From Acidobacteriota bacterium (GTDB lineage: Bacteria > Acidobacteriota > Terriglobia > Terriglobales > Acidobacteriaceae), in assembly GCA_028872955.1 (NCBI GenBank), contig JAGWNX010000007.1, positions 1 to 64,000 on the forward strand: 64,000 bases of DNA, in the 5' to 3' direction. The translations under genes and the position numbers were made by a program. The notes under the pieces were generated by a model. It searched no databases. It saw only the letters and a program-made list of their open reading frames with translations, and was not told the origin of the DNA. Below are positions 1-8,178 of this stretch, piece by piece (position 1 is the first letter of the stretch; each line of letters opens with the position of its first letter).

Positions 1-141
1 CAGATGGATGACACCCTTCTCCGGGCCAAGCCAGCGGAACTGGGTGTCGTCCGTCAGCTCGCGTCCAAACGCACATAGGTTTGATGTGATGGACTCCAGC
101 GAACGGCCCACCACGTATCGGGTCAGGTATTCGAGCGCGCT
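1..141 (-). pseudogene. Inverted internal piece of L-fuconate dehydratase (near N-terminus), running off the window start
   Basis: Read on the minus strand, this stretch encodes an uninterrupted peptide containing TRYVVGRSLESI, TDDTQFRW and LGPEKGVIHL. These are hallmarks of the capping-domain region of L-fuconate dehydratases of the enolase superfamily, roughly residues 65-110 of about 430. The reading frame continues past position 1, so the downstream part lies outside the window. The C-terminal third of the same enzyme lies immediately next to it on the opposite strand. The two pieces meet at about 134-141, at the 8-bp palindrome AGCGCGCT. This is the pattern expected of an inverted internal segment. 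The ORF track missed it because the piece has no start codon. Identity of the family is firm; whether the rearrangement is biological or an assembly error cannot be decided from this window. Confidence 0.75.
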
Positions 142-646
142 TGCTCCGCTGGAGCCCTGGTGGATGGAGGAGCCAACCAGTCCGGACGATATTCTGGGTC
201 ACGCGCGAATTCGCCGCGAGGCAGCGCCCATCCGCATTGCCACCGGCGAACATGTGCAGAACCGAATCATCTTCAAGCAACTGCTGCAGGCGCAGGCCAT
301 CGATGTGCTGCAGCTGGACTCCTGCCGTGTGGCTGGCGTGAACGAGAATCTCGCCATCCTGTTGCTGGCCGCGCGATTCAACATCCCGGTCTGCCCGCAC
401 GCCGGTGGCGTCGGCCTGTGCGAGTACGTGCAGCACCTGTCGTTCTTTGACTACCTCTCCGTGTCGGCCTCGCTGGAGGATCGTGTCATCGAGTTTGTCG
501 ATCACCTGCACGAGCACTTTGTGCATCCCACGGTGATTCGGAACGGGCACTATCAGCTGCCCGACGCGCCCGGTTACAGCATTCAGATCAAGCCAGAGTC
601 GCTGGCCCAGTACAGCTATCCGGACGGGCCAGCCTGGCGGATTTAG
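134..646 (+). pseudogene. C-terminal part of L-fuconate dehydratase, cut off by an inversion
   Basis: The enzyme dehydrates L-fuconate to 2-keto-3-deoxy-L-fuconate in the non-phosphorylative L-fucose pathway. Homology starts around LAPLEPWW and runs to SYPDGPAW near the stop. Visible family signatures are EEPTSPDD (a metal ligand region), STGEH-like IATGEHVQNR, GVNENLAILLLA, and CPHAGGVGLCE with the barrel His. The first 43 residues of the ORF-track protein (MTPFSGPSQR...) are not enolase-like. They are the antisense reading of the inverted N-terminal piece, so the called start at position 8 is false. Without the inverted segment the protein would lack its N-terminal capping domain and half of the barrel, so no functional enzyme is expected from this arrangement. 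The downstream gene starts 63 nt after the stop. Confidence 0.8.
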
Positions 647-709
647 CGCCGGGCGTCGCCTCGCTGGGCGGCGTCATGCTACTCTGCCTGCAACGCTGAA
701 ACGCCGCCT

Positions 710-2659
710 ATGGGGAAGCTGAGCCGTACCAACCCAATGCGCGCGCTGCCCGTGCGCATGCCGGCAGTGCTCTCGCTGCTGTGTGCCACGCTGGTGCTGT
801 GCGTGGCGCGCCAGATGACGGCGCAGAGTGCGCCAGCGCCGACCCTGCTCCATCACCCGGCGGCGCTGCTCTTTGACGCGGCGGGCAATCTCTACGTGGC
901 AGAGAGTGCTGCGCATCGGGTGCGGCGGTTTGATCCCACAGGCAACGTCACCACGATCGCGGGTAACGGCACGCAGGGCGTTGCTGGCGATGGCGGTGCG
1001 GCCACCGCCGCCGAACTGGATACTCCGCAGGGGCTGGCGCTGGACCCTGCAGGCTCCACGCTGTACATCGCCGACACGCACAACCAGCGCATCCGCGCGC
1101 TCAACTTGAGCACCGGAATCATGACGACGGTGGCAGGCAACGGCAGCCCCGGCTTCTCTGGCGATGGGGGCCCGGCCACGGCGGCAAGCCTTGCTGCTCC
1201 GGTTGCGCTGGCGATCTCTGCCGGGGGCAAGCTGGCCGTGGCTGATAGCGGCAACTCCAGAGTTCGTGAGATTGATCTGGCCGCCGGCACCATCCTGACC
1301 GTGGCGGGCAGTGGGACGCAGGGCTACTCCGGCGATGGCGGACAGGCAACTGCGGCCGCGCTCGACACTCCCACCAGCCTGGCCTACGACGCTGCGGGCA
1401 ACCTCTACCTGGCAGACACGCATAACCAGCGCATCCGCCGCGTCGACACGAAGGGTGTCATCACCACGGTTGCGGGCGCAGGTGCGCCGGGCTTTGCAGG
1501 CGATGGAGGCGCGGCCCTGGCAGCCAGCCTGGCCGGGCCGACAGGCATCAGTGTCGACTCCGGGGGCAACCTCTACTTTGCCGACGCAGGCAACCAGCGT
1601 ATCCGCAGAGTGGATGCGACCACAGGCGCGGTCACCACTGTCGTGGGCGAAGGTACGCAGGGCTACGCAGGCGATGGCGGCCCCGCCACGGCAGCCATGC
1701 TGGATACGCCGCGTGCCACCGCGTTCTCTCCTGCAGCGCTGCTCACTCTGGCCGACGCCGCCAACCAGCGCATCCGCCAGCGCACGGCAACCGCAACGCT
1801 GGTCGCCTTCGGGACTGCTTCGTCCACGTCCGGTGGGAGCCCAGGGCCAGTGGCCACCACGCTCACCTTGTCGGTCTCGCCGCAGTCTGCCGGTGTGGGC
1901 GTGCCGGTCACGCTGACAGCGCAGCTTGCGGCTGCCGGCGGAGCGACTCCCTCCGGGAGCGTCACCTTTCTGGATGCGCAGGTGCCCTTTGCTTCCGCCA
2001 CACTGGACGGTACAGGTCGCGCGACGCTGACCACCACGGCCCTGGCCGCAGGCACGCACACGCTCACGGCCTTCTACGCCGGCAGTGCTGGTTTTGCGGC
2101 GTCCACGGCAGCAGCCGTCTCGCTCACCGTGACGGCAGCCGGTACCAACACGCCAGACTTCAGCCTGGCAGTCACCAGTACCAGCAACCAGACGACCGCA
2201 CCCGGCGTTGCGACCAGCTTCAGCTTCACCGTGCAGGCCTCGCCCGCGCTGACCGGCCCCATTACGCTGGCCGTCTCTGGCCTGCCGACCGGCACCACGG
2301 CGTCGTTCTCGCCAGCGTATGTTCCCCCAGGAGGGGCGGGCACCAGCGTCACCTTGACCCTGACTCCGCCAGCCGCGCTGGCCGGGTTGTCGGTAGATCG
2401 CGCACCTATCGTGCTGGCCCTGCTTGCACCGCTGCTGATCGTCCGGCGTCGATTCAGGCTCCCCGCAGTCATGCTGCTGTGCTGTGTCCTGCTCGGCTGT
2501 GGTGATCGCATTCGAACGGCAGGCACAACCGCAGCGCCGCTGCAGGTCTATCCGCTCACTATCACGGCGACAACCACCGCGCCCTCTGGCGCGACGCTGC
2601 AACACACCCTGGTGGTGACGCTCAACATCCAGCCCGTGACCGCTACGGCCAGCTTTTAG
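710..2659 (+). CDS. NHL-repeat beta-propeller surface protein with Ig-like domains and membrane-hairpin C-terminus
   Basis: Predicted exported protein of 649 aa. Residues 1-45 form an N-terminal signal region with a hydrophobic core (AVLSLLCATLVLCVA) ending at AQSA. Residues 45-370 hold at least five NHL-type repeats of about 55 aa, each carrying a GDGG.A.AA.L motif and ending in NQRIR, which should build a beta-propeller. Residues 380-480 look like a Big_3-type Ig domain (SGSVTFLD, FYAGSAGF). From about 484 to the end comes another Ig-like domain. It is interrupted by two short hydrophobic segments separated by RRRFR, the second ending in VLLGCGD, before the last strands (LQHTLVVTLNI). The start at 710 is the first ATG; an ATG at 737 is also possible and neither has a good SD. 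Function is unknown; binding or scaffolding at the cell surface is inferred. Confidence 0.85.
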   Translation: MGKLSRTNPMRALPVRMPAVLSLLCATLVLCVARQMTAQSAPAPTLLHHPAALLFDAAGNLYVAESAAHRVRRFDPTGNVTTIAGNGTQGVAGDGGAATAAELDTPQGLALDPAGSTLYIADTHNQRIRALNLSTGIMTTVAGNGSPGFSGDGGPATAASLAAPVALAISAGGKLAVADSGNSRVREIDLAAGTILTVAGSGTQGYSGDGGQATAAALDTPTSLAYDAAGNLYLADTHNQRIRRVDTKGVITTVAGAGAPGFAGDGGAALAASLAGPTGISVDSGGNLYFADAGNQRIRRVDATTGAVTTVVGEGTQGYAGDGGPATAAMLDTPRATAFSPAALLTLADAANQRIRQRTATATLVAFGTASSTSGGSPGPVATTLTLSVSPQSAGVGVPVTLTAQLAAAGGATPSGSVTFLDAQVPFASATLDGTGRATLTTTALAAGTHTLTAFYAGSAGFAASTAAAVSLTVTAAGTNTPDFSLAVTSTSNQTTAPGVATSFSFTVQASPALTGPITLAVSGLPTGTTASFSPAYVPPGGAGTSVTLTLTPPAALAGLSVDRAPIVLALLAPLLIVRRRFRLPAVMLLCCVLLGCGDRIRTAGTTAAPLQVYPLTITATTTAPSGATLQHTLVVTLNIQPVTATASF

Positions 2660-2673
2660 GTGTTGCGTGCTCG

Positions 2674-3402
2674 TTAGATGTGGGCCAGGGTTCGCAGCAG
2701 GAAGAACAGGACGACGCCGCCAAAGAAGACGAGCGCCATGCGGATGCCGGGCTCACGATTGACCTCCGGCACCAGATCCGTACCCGCCACGTAGATGGTG
2801 ACTCCCGCGGACAAGGGCAACCCGAACCGCACCCAGGACGGAGCCAGGCTGATGACCAGCACGCCCAGCACCGTGGTAACGCCCAGCGCCAGGGCAGAGT
2901 TAAGCGCGGCCAGCTTGCCCCGGCCGCCCGCCAGCATCACGCTGGCCACCGTGAATCCCTCGGGCAGCTTATGCAGGAAGACAGCGAAGAACAGCACCCA
3001 GCCCAGCCAGCGCGAGAGGACAAATCCGCTGCCGATCGCAATGCCGTCAAAGAAGGTGTGCGTCGCCAGTCCCAGCAGCACCGAGTAGCTGGTGCGGGCA
3101 GAGAGAAACTCGTGGTGATGCGTCTCCTCGCCAAAGTGGAAGTGAGGCACCAGCGTATGCTCCAGCAGGTGAACTCCGCAGTAGCCGCCCAGCAGCAGCA
3201 GGGGAGACCAGTGCGGATAGATGGCCAGCCCCTCGGGCACCATCTCCAGTAGCGCGGCCGAGAGCATGAAGCCTGCGCCGACGGCCACAAAGTAGCGCAG
3301 GGAGCGTGCCGAGGGGGAGCGCTTCACCAGCAGCAAGCCGCCAATGTAGTCCGCCAGACCCGCGCCCAGGCCCAGCACCAGGCTCAACCAGAAGGTGTTC
3401 AT
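2674..3402 (-). CDS. ZIP-family divalent metal transporter
   Basis: Integral inner-membrane protein of 242 aa with about eight hydrophobic segments. Helix IV carries ATHTFFDGIAIGSGF and helix V carries FLHKLPEGF, the paired His/Asp/Glu metal-binding signatures of ZIP (SLC39-type) carriers, and HFHFGEETHHHEF is the histidine-rich loop before them. ZIP proteins usually move Zn2+ or Fe2+ into the cytoplasm; specificity cannot be read here. The ORF track starts at 3540, but the 46 extra residues overlap the upstream gene and are Cys/Arg/Trp-rich shadow sequence. The ATG at 3402 begins MNTFWLSLVLGLGAGLADY, a normal first helix, and GAGG lies upstream. It is the last gene of a minus-strand run, 13 nt after the DUF4149-like gene. 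Confidence 0.9.
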   Translation of the reverse strand: MNTFWLSLVLGLGAGLADYIGGLLLVKRSPSARSLRYFVAVGAGFMLSAALLEMVPEGLAIYPHWSPLLLLGGYCGVHLLEHTLVPHFHFGEETHHHEFLSARTSYSVLLGLATHTFFDGIAIGSGFVLSRWLGWVLFFAVFLHKLPEGFTVASVMLAGGRGKLAALNSALALGVTTVLGVLVISLAPSWVRFGLPLSAGVTIYVAGTDLVPEVNREPGIRMALVFFGGVVLFFLLRTLAHI

Positions 3403-3415
3403 CGTGCCGAGGGCC

Positions 3416-3937
3416 TCACAGCGCCTTGCTCTTGCCGGGCTCGGTCCACTGCGACTCACGCGCCAGCAGCAGCACGACGCCCAGCCCACCCAGCAGCACC
3501 AGGCCCTCCAGCCGCTCTGAGAGCATATGCAGCCGTTCAAAGTCTACCCGCGCCGGGGAATCGACGGCTGCGGTGCCGATGCTGCCGCCTGCCGCCAACC
3601 GGTCCACCTCCATCCGGGGGATGATGTGGAACTGGGAGTAGCAGGTGATCGCCAGCATGATGCCGGTCAACACCAGTTGCAGCGCAAAGGAGACGCGGGA
3701 ATCGACAGGCGCGCGCAGCCACAGGATTGCGGTGGTCAAGTAAAACAGGGCGCCGGTCACCAGCCCCATCCAGTGCAGCACGCGCAGGCACCCGCCCACC
3801 ACCAGGCCGGCATCGTGCGTATTGTTGAGCGAGCCGAAGGCTACCGGCGCAACAACAAAGGCAAAGAAGCAGAGACCGCCGACCCAGAGAACCATGCCCA
3901 GCAGACGCAGCGCCCGCAATACGGTCTCAACATTCAT
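3416..3937 (-). CDS. DUF4149-like (TMEM205-type) integral membrane protein
   Basis: Membrane protein of 173 aa with four predicted helices, around residues 8-32, 50-72, 82-102 and 142-160. The start LRLLGMVLWVGGLCFFAFVVAP followed by FGSL is typical of the DUF4149/TMEM205-like family, as is the HIIPRM element after helix three. The family is uncharacterised in bacteria, so no function is claimed. It sits between the exported lipoprotein (33 nt upstream) and the ZIP transporter (13 nt downstream) and is presumably co-transcribed with both and with the ccm genes. Confidence 0.75.
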   Translation of the reverse strand: MNVETVLRALRLLGMVLWVGGLCFFAFVVAPVAFGSLNNTHDAGLVVGGCLRVLHWMGLVTGALFYLTTAILWLRAPVDSRVSFALQLVLTGIMLAITCYSQFHIIPRMEVDRLAAGGSIGTAAVDSPARVDFERLHMLSERLEGLVLLGGLGVVLLLARESQWTEPGKSKAL

Positions 3938-3970
3938 CGGCGATCTCTCCTCTCGACCTCGTAGTTCGGG

Positions 3971-5266
3971 TTACGCCTGGCGCTTCAGCGCGCGACGCAG
4001 CACGGTCTCCAGTGCCTGCTTCTGCTCCTGGTAGCTGGCCTCATCGGTGGTGCCTTGCACCTTTTCCATCTCCAGCGCAAACAACTCTTCCTTGAGCGCA
4101 GCCAGCAGGGCGTTGCCAGAGACTGCGGGCGCGGGCTGTGTGGCAGCAAATCCAGAACTGCCGACGGGTGCCGGGCCAGCCTGCGGCCTCGGGGCGTTGG
4201 GGTCGCCCGTCTTCAGCAGGAAGCCTGCCGCGGCGGCCATCAACAGGCCCAGACCGCCGAGTATCCACCACTTGTACTTGGACCAGGGGTCGTTCGTACC
4301 GCTGGGGTCTACCGGCGTGCCAAGCCCGCCGCCCGGCCTCTGGTCCGTACTGGCAGAGCCACTCGGCGCGCCACCTCCGCCGCTGCTGCCGTCGGCGGAG
4401 CCCGTATCGCGCGGCAGCTGTCCGGTGCCCTCCAGCGTAAACTCCAGCGGCTGCTCCGGAGAGACGCTGCGGGCCACATACGTCTGGGCCGTCGTCTCAT
4501 CGGTCACCGGCGAAAAGGCTGCGCCGCTGCCAGCCGTAAACTTCATGCTCTTGGGCAGCATCACGGCGACCGTGTCGGTCGTCATGGTGGCCTTGGGGGA
4601 GAACTTGAAGCTGCCGCTGTACGGCACGGAGTACGTGACCTGAAAGCGGGTCTCGCCCGGGCGCAGCGGGAAGATGAACGTGTAGTGGTTGGGCTCGCTG
4701 AGCGGAACCGGCGCAGCCTGCACCGGCATGCCACCGGGCCCCAGCGCGGCCGAGCCGGCAATGACGGCACCTGCAGGCAGGTAGAAGTCGAATGGCCGCG
4801 GGCCAAACTGCGTCATAGGTGGTGCGGACTCATTCTTGATAAAGAAGTTCTCCACCACGTGCAGATTCTTGTCCCCGGCCTCGGTCTCGATGCGCATGAC
4901 ATCCGCCTCGGCCGTCACGCCCTTCACCTTCTCCGCCGAGTTGTACACGTCGACGTTCACCTCGCTGGTGCCCGGGGGCGCAGGGCCAAAGTAGTTGGCC
5001 TTATCATGCGTCACGCGAACCAGGTGCATGCCGTCTTCGGGCACCTGCAGCGTGTAGCGGCCGTGCGCGTCCGACGTGGTGCGGGTGGACTCCTGCATCC
5101 CCTGCGCCAGCCGCAACAGCACAACGTCGTCGCCTGCCGAGGGCTTGTTGGTGGTCTTGTTGGTCACTGTGCCGGTGATGGTTGCGGCCCAGGCGCAACC
5201 GCTCAGCAGTGTTGCCAGCACAGCGGTTACGGCCTTCGATCGTGGGGAGTACGCAAATTTGATCAC
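3971..5266 (-). CDS. Predicted lipoprotein with carboxypeptidase-regulatory-like domain and C-terminal membrane helix
   Basis: I choose the GTG at 5266 (MIKFAYSPRSKAVTAVLA...) over the track's ATG at 5302. It gives a normal lipoprotein signal with a basic n-region, a hydrophobic core and lipobox LLSGC, and it avoids an acidic VDVDLD leader that would overlap the upstream gene. Next comes an Ig-like 'carboxypeptidase regulatory' fold (ITGTVTNKTT, DAHGRYTLQV), then a beta-rich region, a Gly/Ser linker and one transmembrane helix (KWWILGGLGLLMAAAAGFLL). The C-terminus is about 80 residues, Ala/Pro-rich and then helical, with LKEELFALEMEKVQG and LRRALKRQA. That last part resembles the helical tail often found in ccm-linked proteins. 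The gene is fourth in the ccm run, so a role linked to heme delivery or envelope assembly is inferred only from context. Confidence 0.65.
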   Translation of the reverse strand: MIKFAYSPRSKAVTAVLATLLSGCAWAATITGTVTNKTTNKPSAGDDVVLLRLAQGMQESTRTTSDAHGRYTLQVPEDGMHLVRVTHDKANYFGPAPPGTSEVNVDVYNSAEKVKGVTAEADVMRIETEAGDKNLHVVENFFIKNESAPPMTQFGPRPFDFYLPAGAVIAGSAALGPGGMPVQAAPVPLSEPNHYTFIFPLRPGETRFQVTYSVPYSGSFKFSPKATMTTDTVAVMLPKSMKFTAGSGAAFSPVTDETTAQTYVARSVSPEQPLEFTLEGTGQLPRDTGSADGSSGGGGAPSGSASTDQRPGGGLGTPVDPSGTNDPWSKYKWWILGGLGLLMAAAAGFLLKTGDPNAPRPQAGPAPVGSSGFAATQPAPAVSGNALLAALKEELFALEMEKVQGTTDEASYQEQKQALETVLRRALKRQA

Positions 5267-5279
5267 GTCTAAGTCTACG

Positions 5280-5567
5280 TCAACTACGGCCGGAGAGGAC
5301 ACCGCGTGCCTGCAGTTCTTCCATCTCTGCCAGCACCCGCGCGGCCTCGTCCTCCAGCCCGGTGCGCTGCTCCATGTAGTCCTGCTCCGGGTACTTGCCG
5401 GCCTGATATTCGAAGTTCAGGTCGCGCAGGTTCTCGTAGATGACGTCCTTGCGTTCGCGCAGGTAGTCCAGACGGGTCTTGTCGGCCTGGCGAAAGGGGT
5501 TGCGCTCAGGCCAGAACATGTAGGCGAAGATCACCAGCGTCAACAGCGAAATAGCCAGCAGGCTCAT
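5280..5567 (-). CDS. CcmI-like small membrane protein with coiled coil
   Basis: Protein of 95 aa. An N-terminal helix (MSLLAISLLTLVIFAYMFW) is followed by a highly charged helical segment with LDYLRERKDVIYENLRDL, FEYQAGKYPEQDY and a coiled-coil end (RVLAEMEELQ). This matches the N-terminal membrane/coiled-coil part of the c-type cytochrome biogenesis factor CcmI, without the TPR domain that CcmI uses to hold apocytochrome. The track's extra 59 residues overlap ccmH out of frame and are rejected. The start ATG shares one base with the ccmH stop (TGATG), so translation is probably coupled. Co-location with ccmH and ccmF supports a place in the heme-ligation complex. Confidence 0.7.
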   Translation of the reverse strand: MSLLAISLLTLVIFAYMFWPERNPFRQADKTRLDYLRERKDVIYENLRDLNFEYQAGKYPEQDYMEQRTGLEDEAARVLAEMEELQARGVLSGRS

Positions 5568-6061
5568 CAGTACTCCGTCTCCTTGCGGATGCGCTCGCGC
5601 AGGGCGTCCAGTGCCGGGGTGTGAGGCAGTGCCGCCGGGGCCGGCTGGCCCGCCAGCGCCAGGTCGTGCCGCCGCTTCCAGATGCGAATCAGGAGGGCAG
5701 TGCCCACGGTCGCCATCAGGAAGACGGCGATGGGCATGATCCACGCCACCAGATCAAAGCCGCCACGGATGGGTGCCGCTAGAATCGTCGCGCCGTACTT
5801 GGCCGCAAACCACTCCAGAATCTTCTTGTCGGAGGCACCGCTGGAGAGCTGATCGCGCAGCTCACCGATCATCCGGCTGGAGTCTGGGCAGCCGACGTGG
5901 TTGCACTCCAGCAGCACCTGGCCACAGCCACAGGCGCACATCATCTCGTGGCCGACGCGCTCGTAGCGCATCTCGGGGTCGTTCGCCCCCAGCATCACCA
6001 CGGCCAGCAGGCAGACCATGGCTCCCTGCAGCCAGCGGCTGCGCAGGACACGCCTAAGCAT
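5567..6061 (-). CDS. ccmH: Cytochrome c maturation protein CcmH
   Basis: Membrane-anchored periplasmic thioredox protein of 164 aa that reduces or holds the apocytochrome CXXCH thiols for heme attachment. There is a signal/anchor helix (residues 8-26) and a redox region CACGCGQVLLEC followed by HVGC. A helical domain (RMIGELRDQLSSG, ILEWFAAKYG) follows, then a second helix (LVAWIMPIAVFLMATVG) and a basic tail. The redox motif departs from the classical LRCxxCQ: it has three closely spaced Cys in a CxCGCG arrangement plus two more downstream. It overlaps ccmF by 8 nt upstream and the CcmI-like gene by 1 nt downstream, a tightly coupled operon. Confidence 0.88.
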   Translation of the reverse strand: MLRRVLRSRWLQGAMVCLLAVVMLGANDPEMRYERVGHEMMCACGCGQVLLECNHVGCPDSSRMIGELRDQLSSGASDKKILEWFAAKYGATILAAPIRGGFDLVAWIMPIAVFLMATVGTALLIRIWKRRHDLALAGQPAPAALPHTPALDALRERIRKETEY

Positions 6062-8123
6062 GATTCACCTCCACGCCTGCGGGCACGGTCTCTGTGGCCT
6101 CCGCACGCGCCGCGCTGCGGTGGATGCTAGGCACCAGCGCCACAACGGTGCCCAATACGACGATCAGCACGCCGATCCAGATCCAGTTGATGAGCGGATT
6201 CAGAAAGACCTTGATGACGGGCTTGTCCGTATCCGGATTCTTGCCTTCGTAGATGACGTACAGATCGTTGGCCAGCGTCGAGTGGTTCGCCACCACCGTG
6301 GAGGTCTGCTGGCTTGCCGTGTAGAAGCGCTTCTCCGGGTCAAGCTGCGTAATCTTCTTGCCACCGCGGAAGACGTCCATCAGCGCATACTCGGTGTCAA
6401 AGTTCGGGTTGCTGTCCTGGGAGAAGCTCTGGCAGACCAGCTTGTAGGGACCGATGCGCATGGAGTCGCCAAAGCCCATCTCCTGCTCGTGCGACTGGTT
6501 GAAGGCTCCGCCAGCGATGCCGATAAACAGCACTACGATGCCGAAGTGCACCAGGTAGCCGCCGTAGCGGCGCGTGTTGCGCTGCACCAGCAGCAGGGTA
6601 GCGCCCGCCAGGCCTCTGCCGGTCTGGGTGCGCACCACGTTGGCACCCCGCAGAAACTCCGCCACAATCGCGGTAATGACCGCCGCACCCAGGCTGAAGG
6701 CCAGCAGCGAAAACGTCGCCGCCTGCGCGTTGTCGCCCTCAGTCCACGGCCGGTCGATGCCGGAGGCCATGAGGCCCACCAGTGTGACGCCCAGCGCGAT
6801 GCCCGGCAGAATAAAGTTCCGCCGGATGGAGCGCAGCGAGGTAGACCGCCAGGCCAGCAGCGGCCCGATGCCCGTGAGGAACAGGAGAAACAGGCCAATC
6901 GGCAGGTTGACGCGGTTGTAGAACGGCGCGCCCACCGTCACCTTGGAGCCCTGGACATACTCGCTCAACACCGGGAAGAGCGTGCCCCACAGAACGGTAA
7001 AGCAGGCCGCCAGAAGGATCAGGTTGTTGAACAGAAAGCTCGACTCGCGGCTGACCAGCGACTCCAGCTTGTTCTCCGATTGCAGATGATCCCTCTGCTT
7101 GAAGTAGGTAAACAGGCACACCGCAAAGGCCACGATGATAAAGCCGTAGAACCAGTTGCCGATGGAGCTTTGCGCGAAGGCGTGCACCGAACTGACGATG
7201 CCCGAGCGGGTGAGCAACGTGCCCAGGATGGTGAGCAGGAAGGTCGAGAAGATGAGCCATACGTTCCAGCTCTTCATCATGCCTCGCTTCTCCTGCATCA
7301 TCACGCTGTGCAGAAAAGCCGTGCCTGTGAGCCAAGGCATCAGGCTGGCGTTCTCCACAGGGTCCCAGCCCCAGTAGCCGCCCCAGCCCAGCACGCTGTA
7401 GGCCCAGTGCGCGCCCAGAAAGATGCCGCAGGTGAGAAACAGCCAGGTCACCATCGTCCAGCGACGGGTGATGTGAATCCACTTCTCGCCGGGGTAGCGC
7501 ATCATCAGCGCGCCCAGCGCAAAGGCGAAGGGCACCGAGAAGCCGACGTAGCCCAGATACAGCATGGGCGGATGGATCACCATCTCCGGGTACTGGAGCA
7601 GCGGATTCAGGCCAAAGCCATCCTGCGCAACCGGCCCAGGCTGAATGGCAAACGGCGGGGCGGCAAAGTTGAGCAGCAGCAGGAAGAAGACCTGGATGCC
7701 AGCCAGAATGGTGGAGGCAAACGCCGTCAGCCGCATGTCCACCTTGTGCCGCAGCCGCAGCACAAAGCCGTAGGTGGCCAGCAGCCAGCTCCACAGCACC
7801 AGCGAACCCTCCTGCCCGCTCCACAGGGCAGAGAACTTGTAGGCCGAGGGCAGTGCCTTATTGGTGTGGTGCAGTATGTAGGCGACCGAGAAGTCGTTGG
7901 TAAAAGCGGCCCAGGCCAGCGCGAAGGCGGCACAGGTCATGGCGACGAAGGTGGCAATGCCGGCCCGGCGAGCCGTCTCGCCCAGTCGCAGCGCCTGCGC
8001 ATCTCCGGGGTTGCGGTGCGTGCGCCACAGAGCGACGGCACCCATCAGCAGGGCATAGACGCTCAACGTCAGACCAAGTAACAGGGAGAAGCTGCCGAAC
8101 TCCGGCATCGGATGCGATTGCAT
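6054..8123 (-). CDS. ccmF: Heme lyase subunit CcmF
   Basis: Polytopic membrane protein of 689 aa that ligates heme to apocytochrome c at the periplasmic face. It carries the tryptophan-rich heme-handling motif WGGYWGWDPVENASLMPW (around residues 245-262) and the conserved region with LVLWSWLLATYG. Periplasmic His residues follow (VIHPPMLYLGYVG, WAYSVLGWGG), with about 14 hydrophobic segments and a C-terminal periplasmic domain (YALMDVFRGGKK) before the last helix. The length is typical for the family. The upstream gene on this strand is a response regulator ending 55 nt away, and ccmF is the first of a six-gene run. ccmABCE are not in the window. SD-like GAGGG precedes the ATG at 8123. Confidence 0.95.
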   Translation of the reverse strand: MQSHPMPEFGSFSLLLGLTLSVYALLMGAVALWRTHRNPGDAQALRLGETARRAGIATFVAMTCAAFALAWAAFTNDFSVAYILHHTNKALPSAYKFSALWSGQEGSLVLWSWLLATYGFVLRLRHKVDMRLTAFASTILAGIQVFFLLLLNFAAPPFAIQPGPVAQDGFGLNPLLQYPEMVIHPPMLYLGYVGFSVPFAFALGALMMRYPGEKWIHITRRWTMVTWLFLTCGIFLGAHWAYSVLGWGGYWGWDPVENASLMPWLTGTAFLHSVMMQEKRGMMKSWNVWLIFSTFLLTILGTLLTRSGIVSSVHAFAQSSIGNWFYGFIIVAFAVCLFTYFKQRDHLQSENKLESLVSRESSFLFNNLILLAACFTVLWGTLFPVLSEYVQGSKVTVGAPFYNRVNLPIGLFLLFLTGIGPLLAWRSTSLRSIRRNFILPGIALGVTLVGLMASGIDRPWTEGDNAQAATFSLLAFSLGAAVITAIVAEFLRGANVVRTQTGRGLAGATLLLVQRNTRRYGGYLVHFGIVVLFIGIAGGAFNQSHEQEMGFGDSMRIGPYKLVCQSFSQDSNPNFDTEYALMDVFRGGKKITQLDPEKRFYTASQQTSTVVANHSTLANDLYVIYEGKNPDTDKPVIKVFLNPLINWIWIGVLIVVLGTVVALVPSIHRSAARAEATETVPAGVEVNHA

Positions 8124-8178
8124 AGGCCCTCTGCGGACATTCTCTCAGGGCAAGGCATCCTGTGCAAAACTGTGCCGT

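Noticed and set aside
674-2605. 643-aa minus-strand ORF opposite the NHL gene
   Set aside because: Arg/Gly/Cys-rich shadow of a repetitive G+C-rich gene; no domain, no SD.
6018-8081. 687-aa plus-strand ORF opposite ccmF
   Set aside because: Antisense of a clear CcmF with low-complexity His/Gln/Arg composition.
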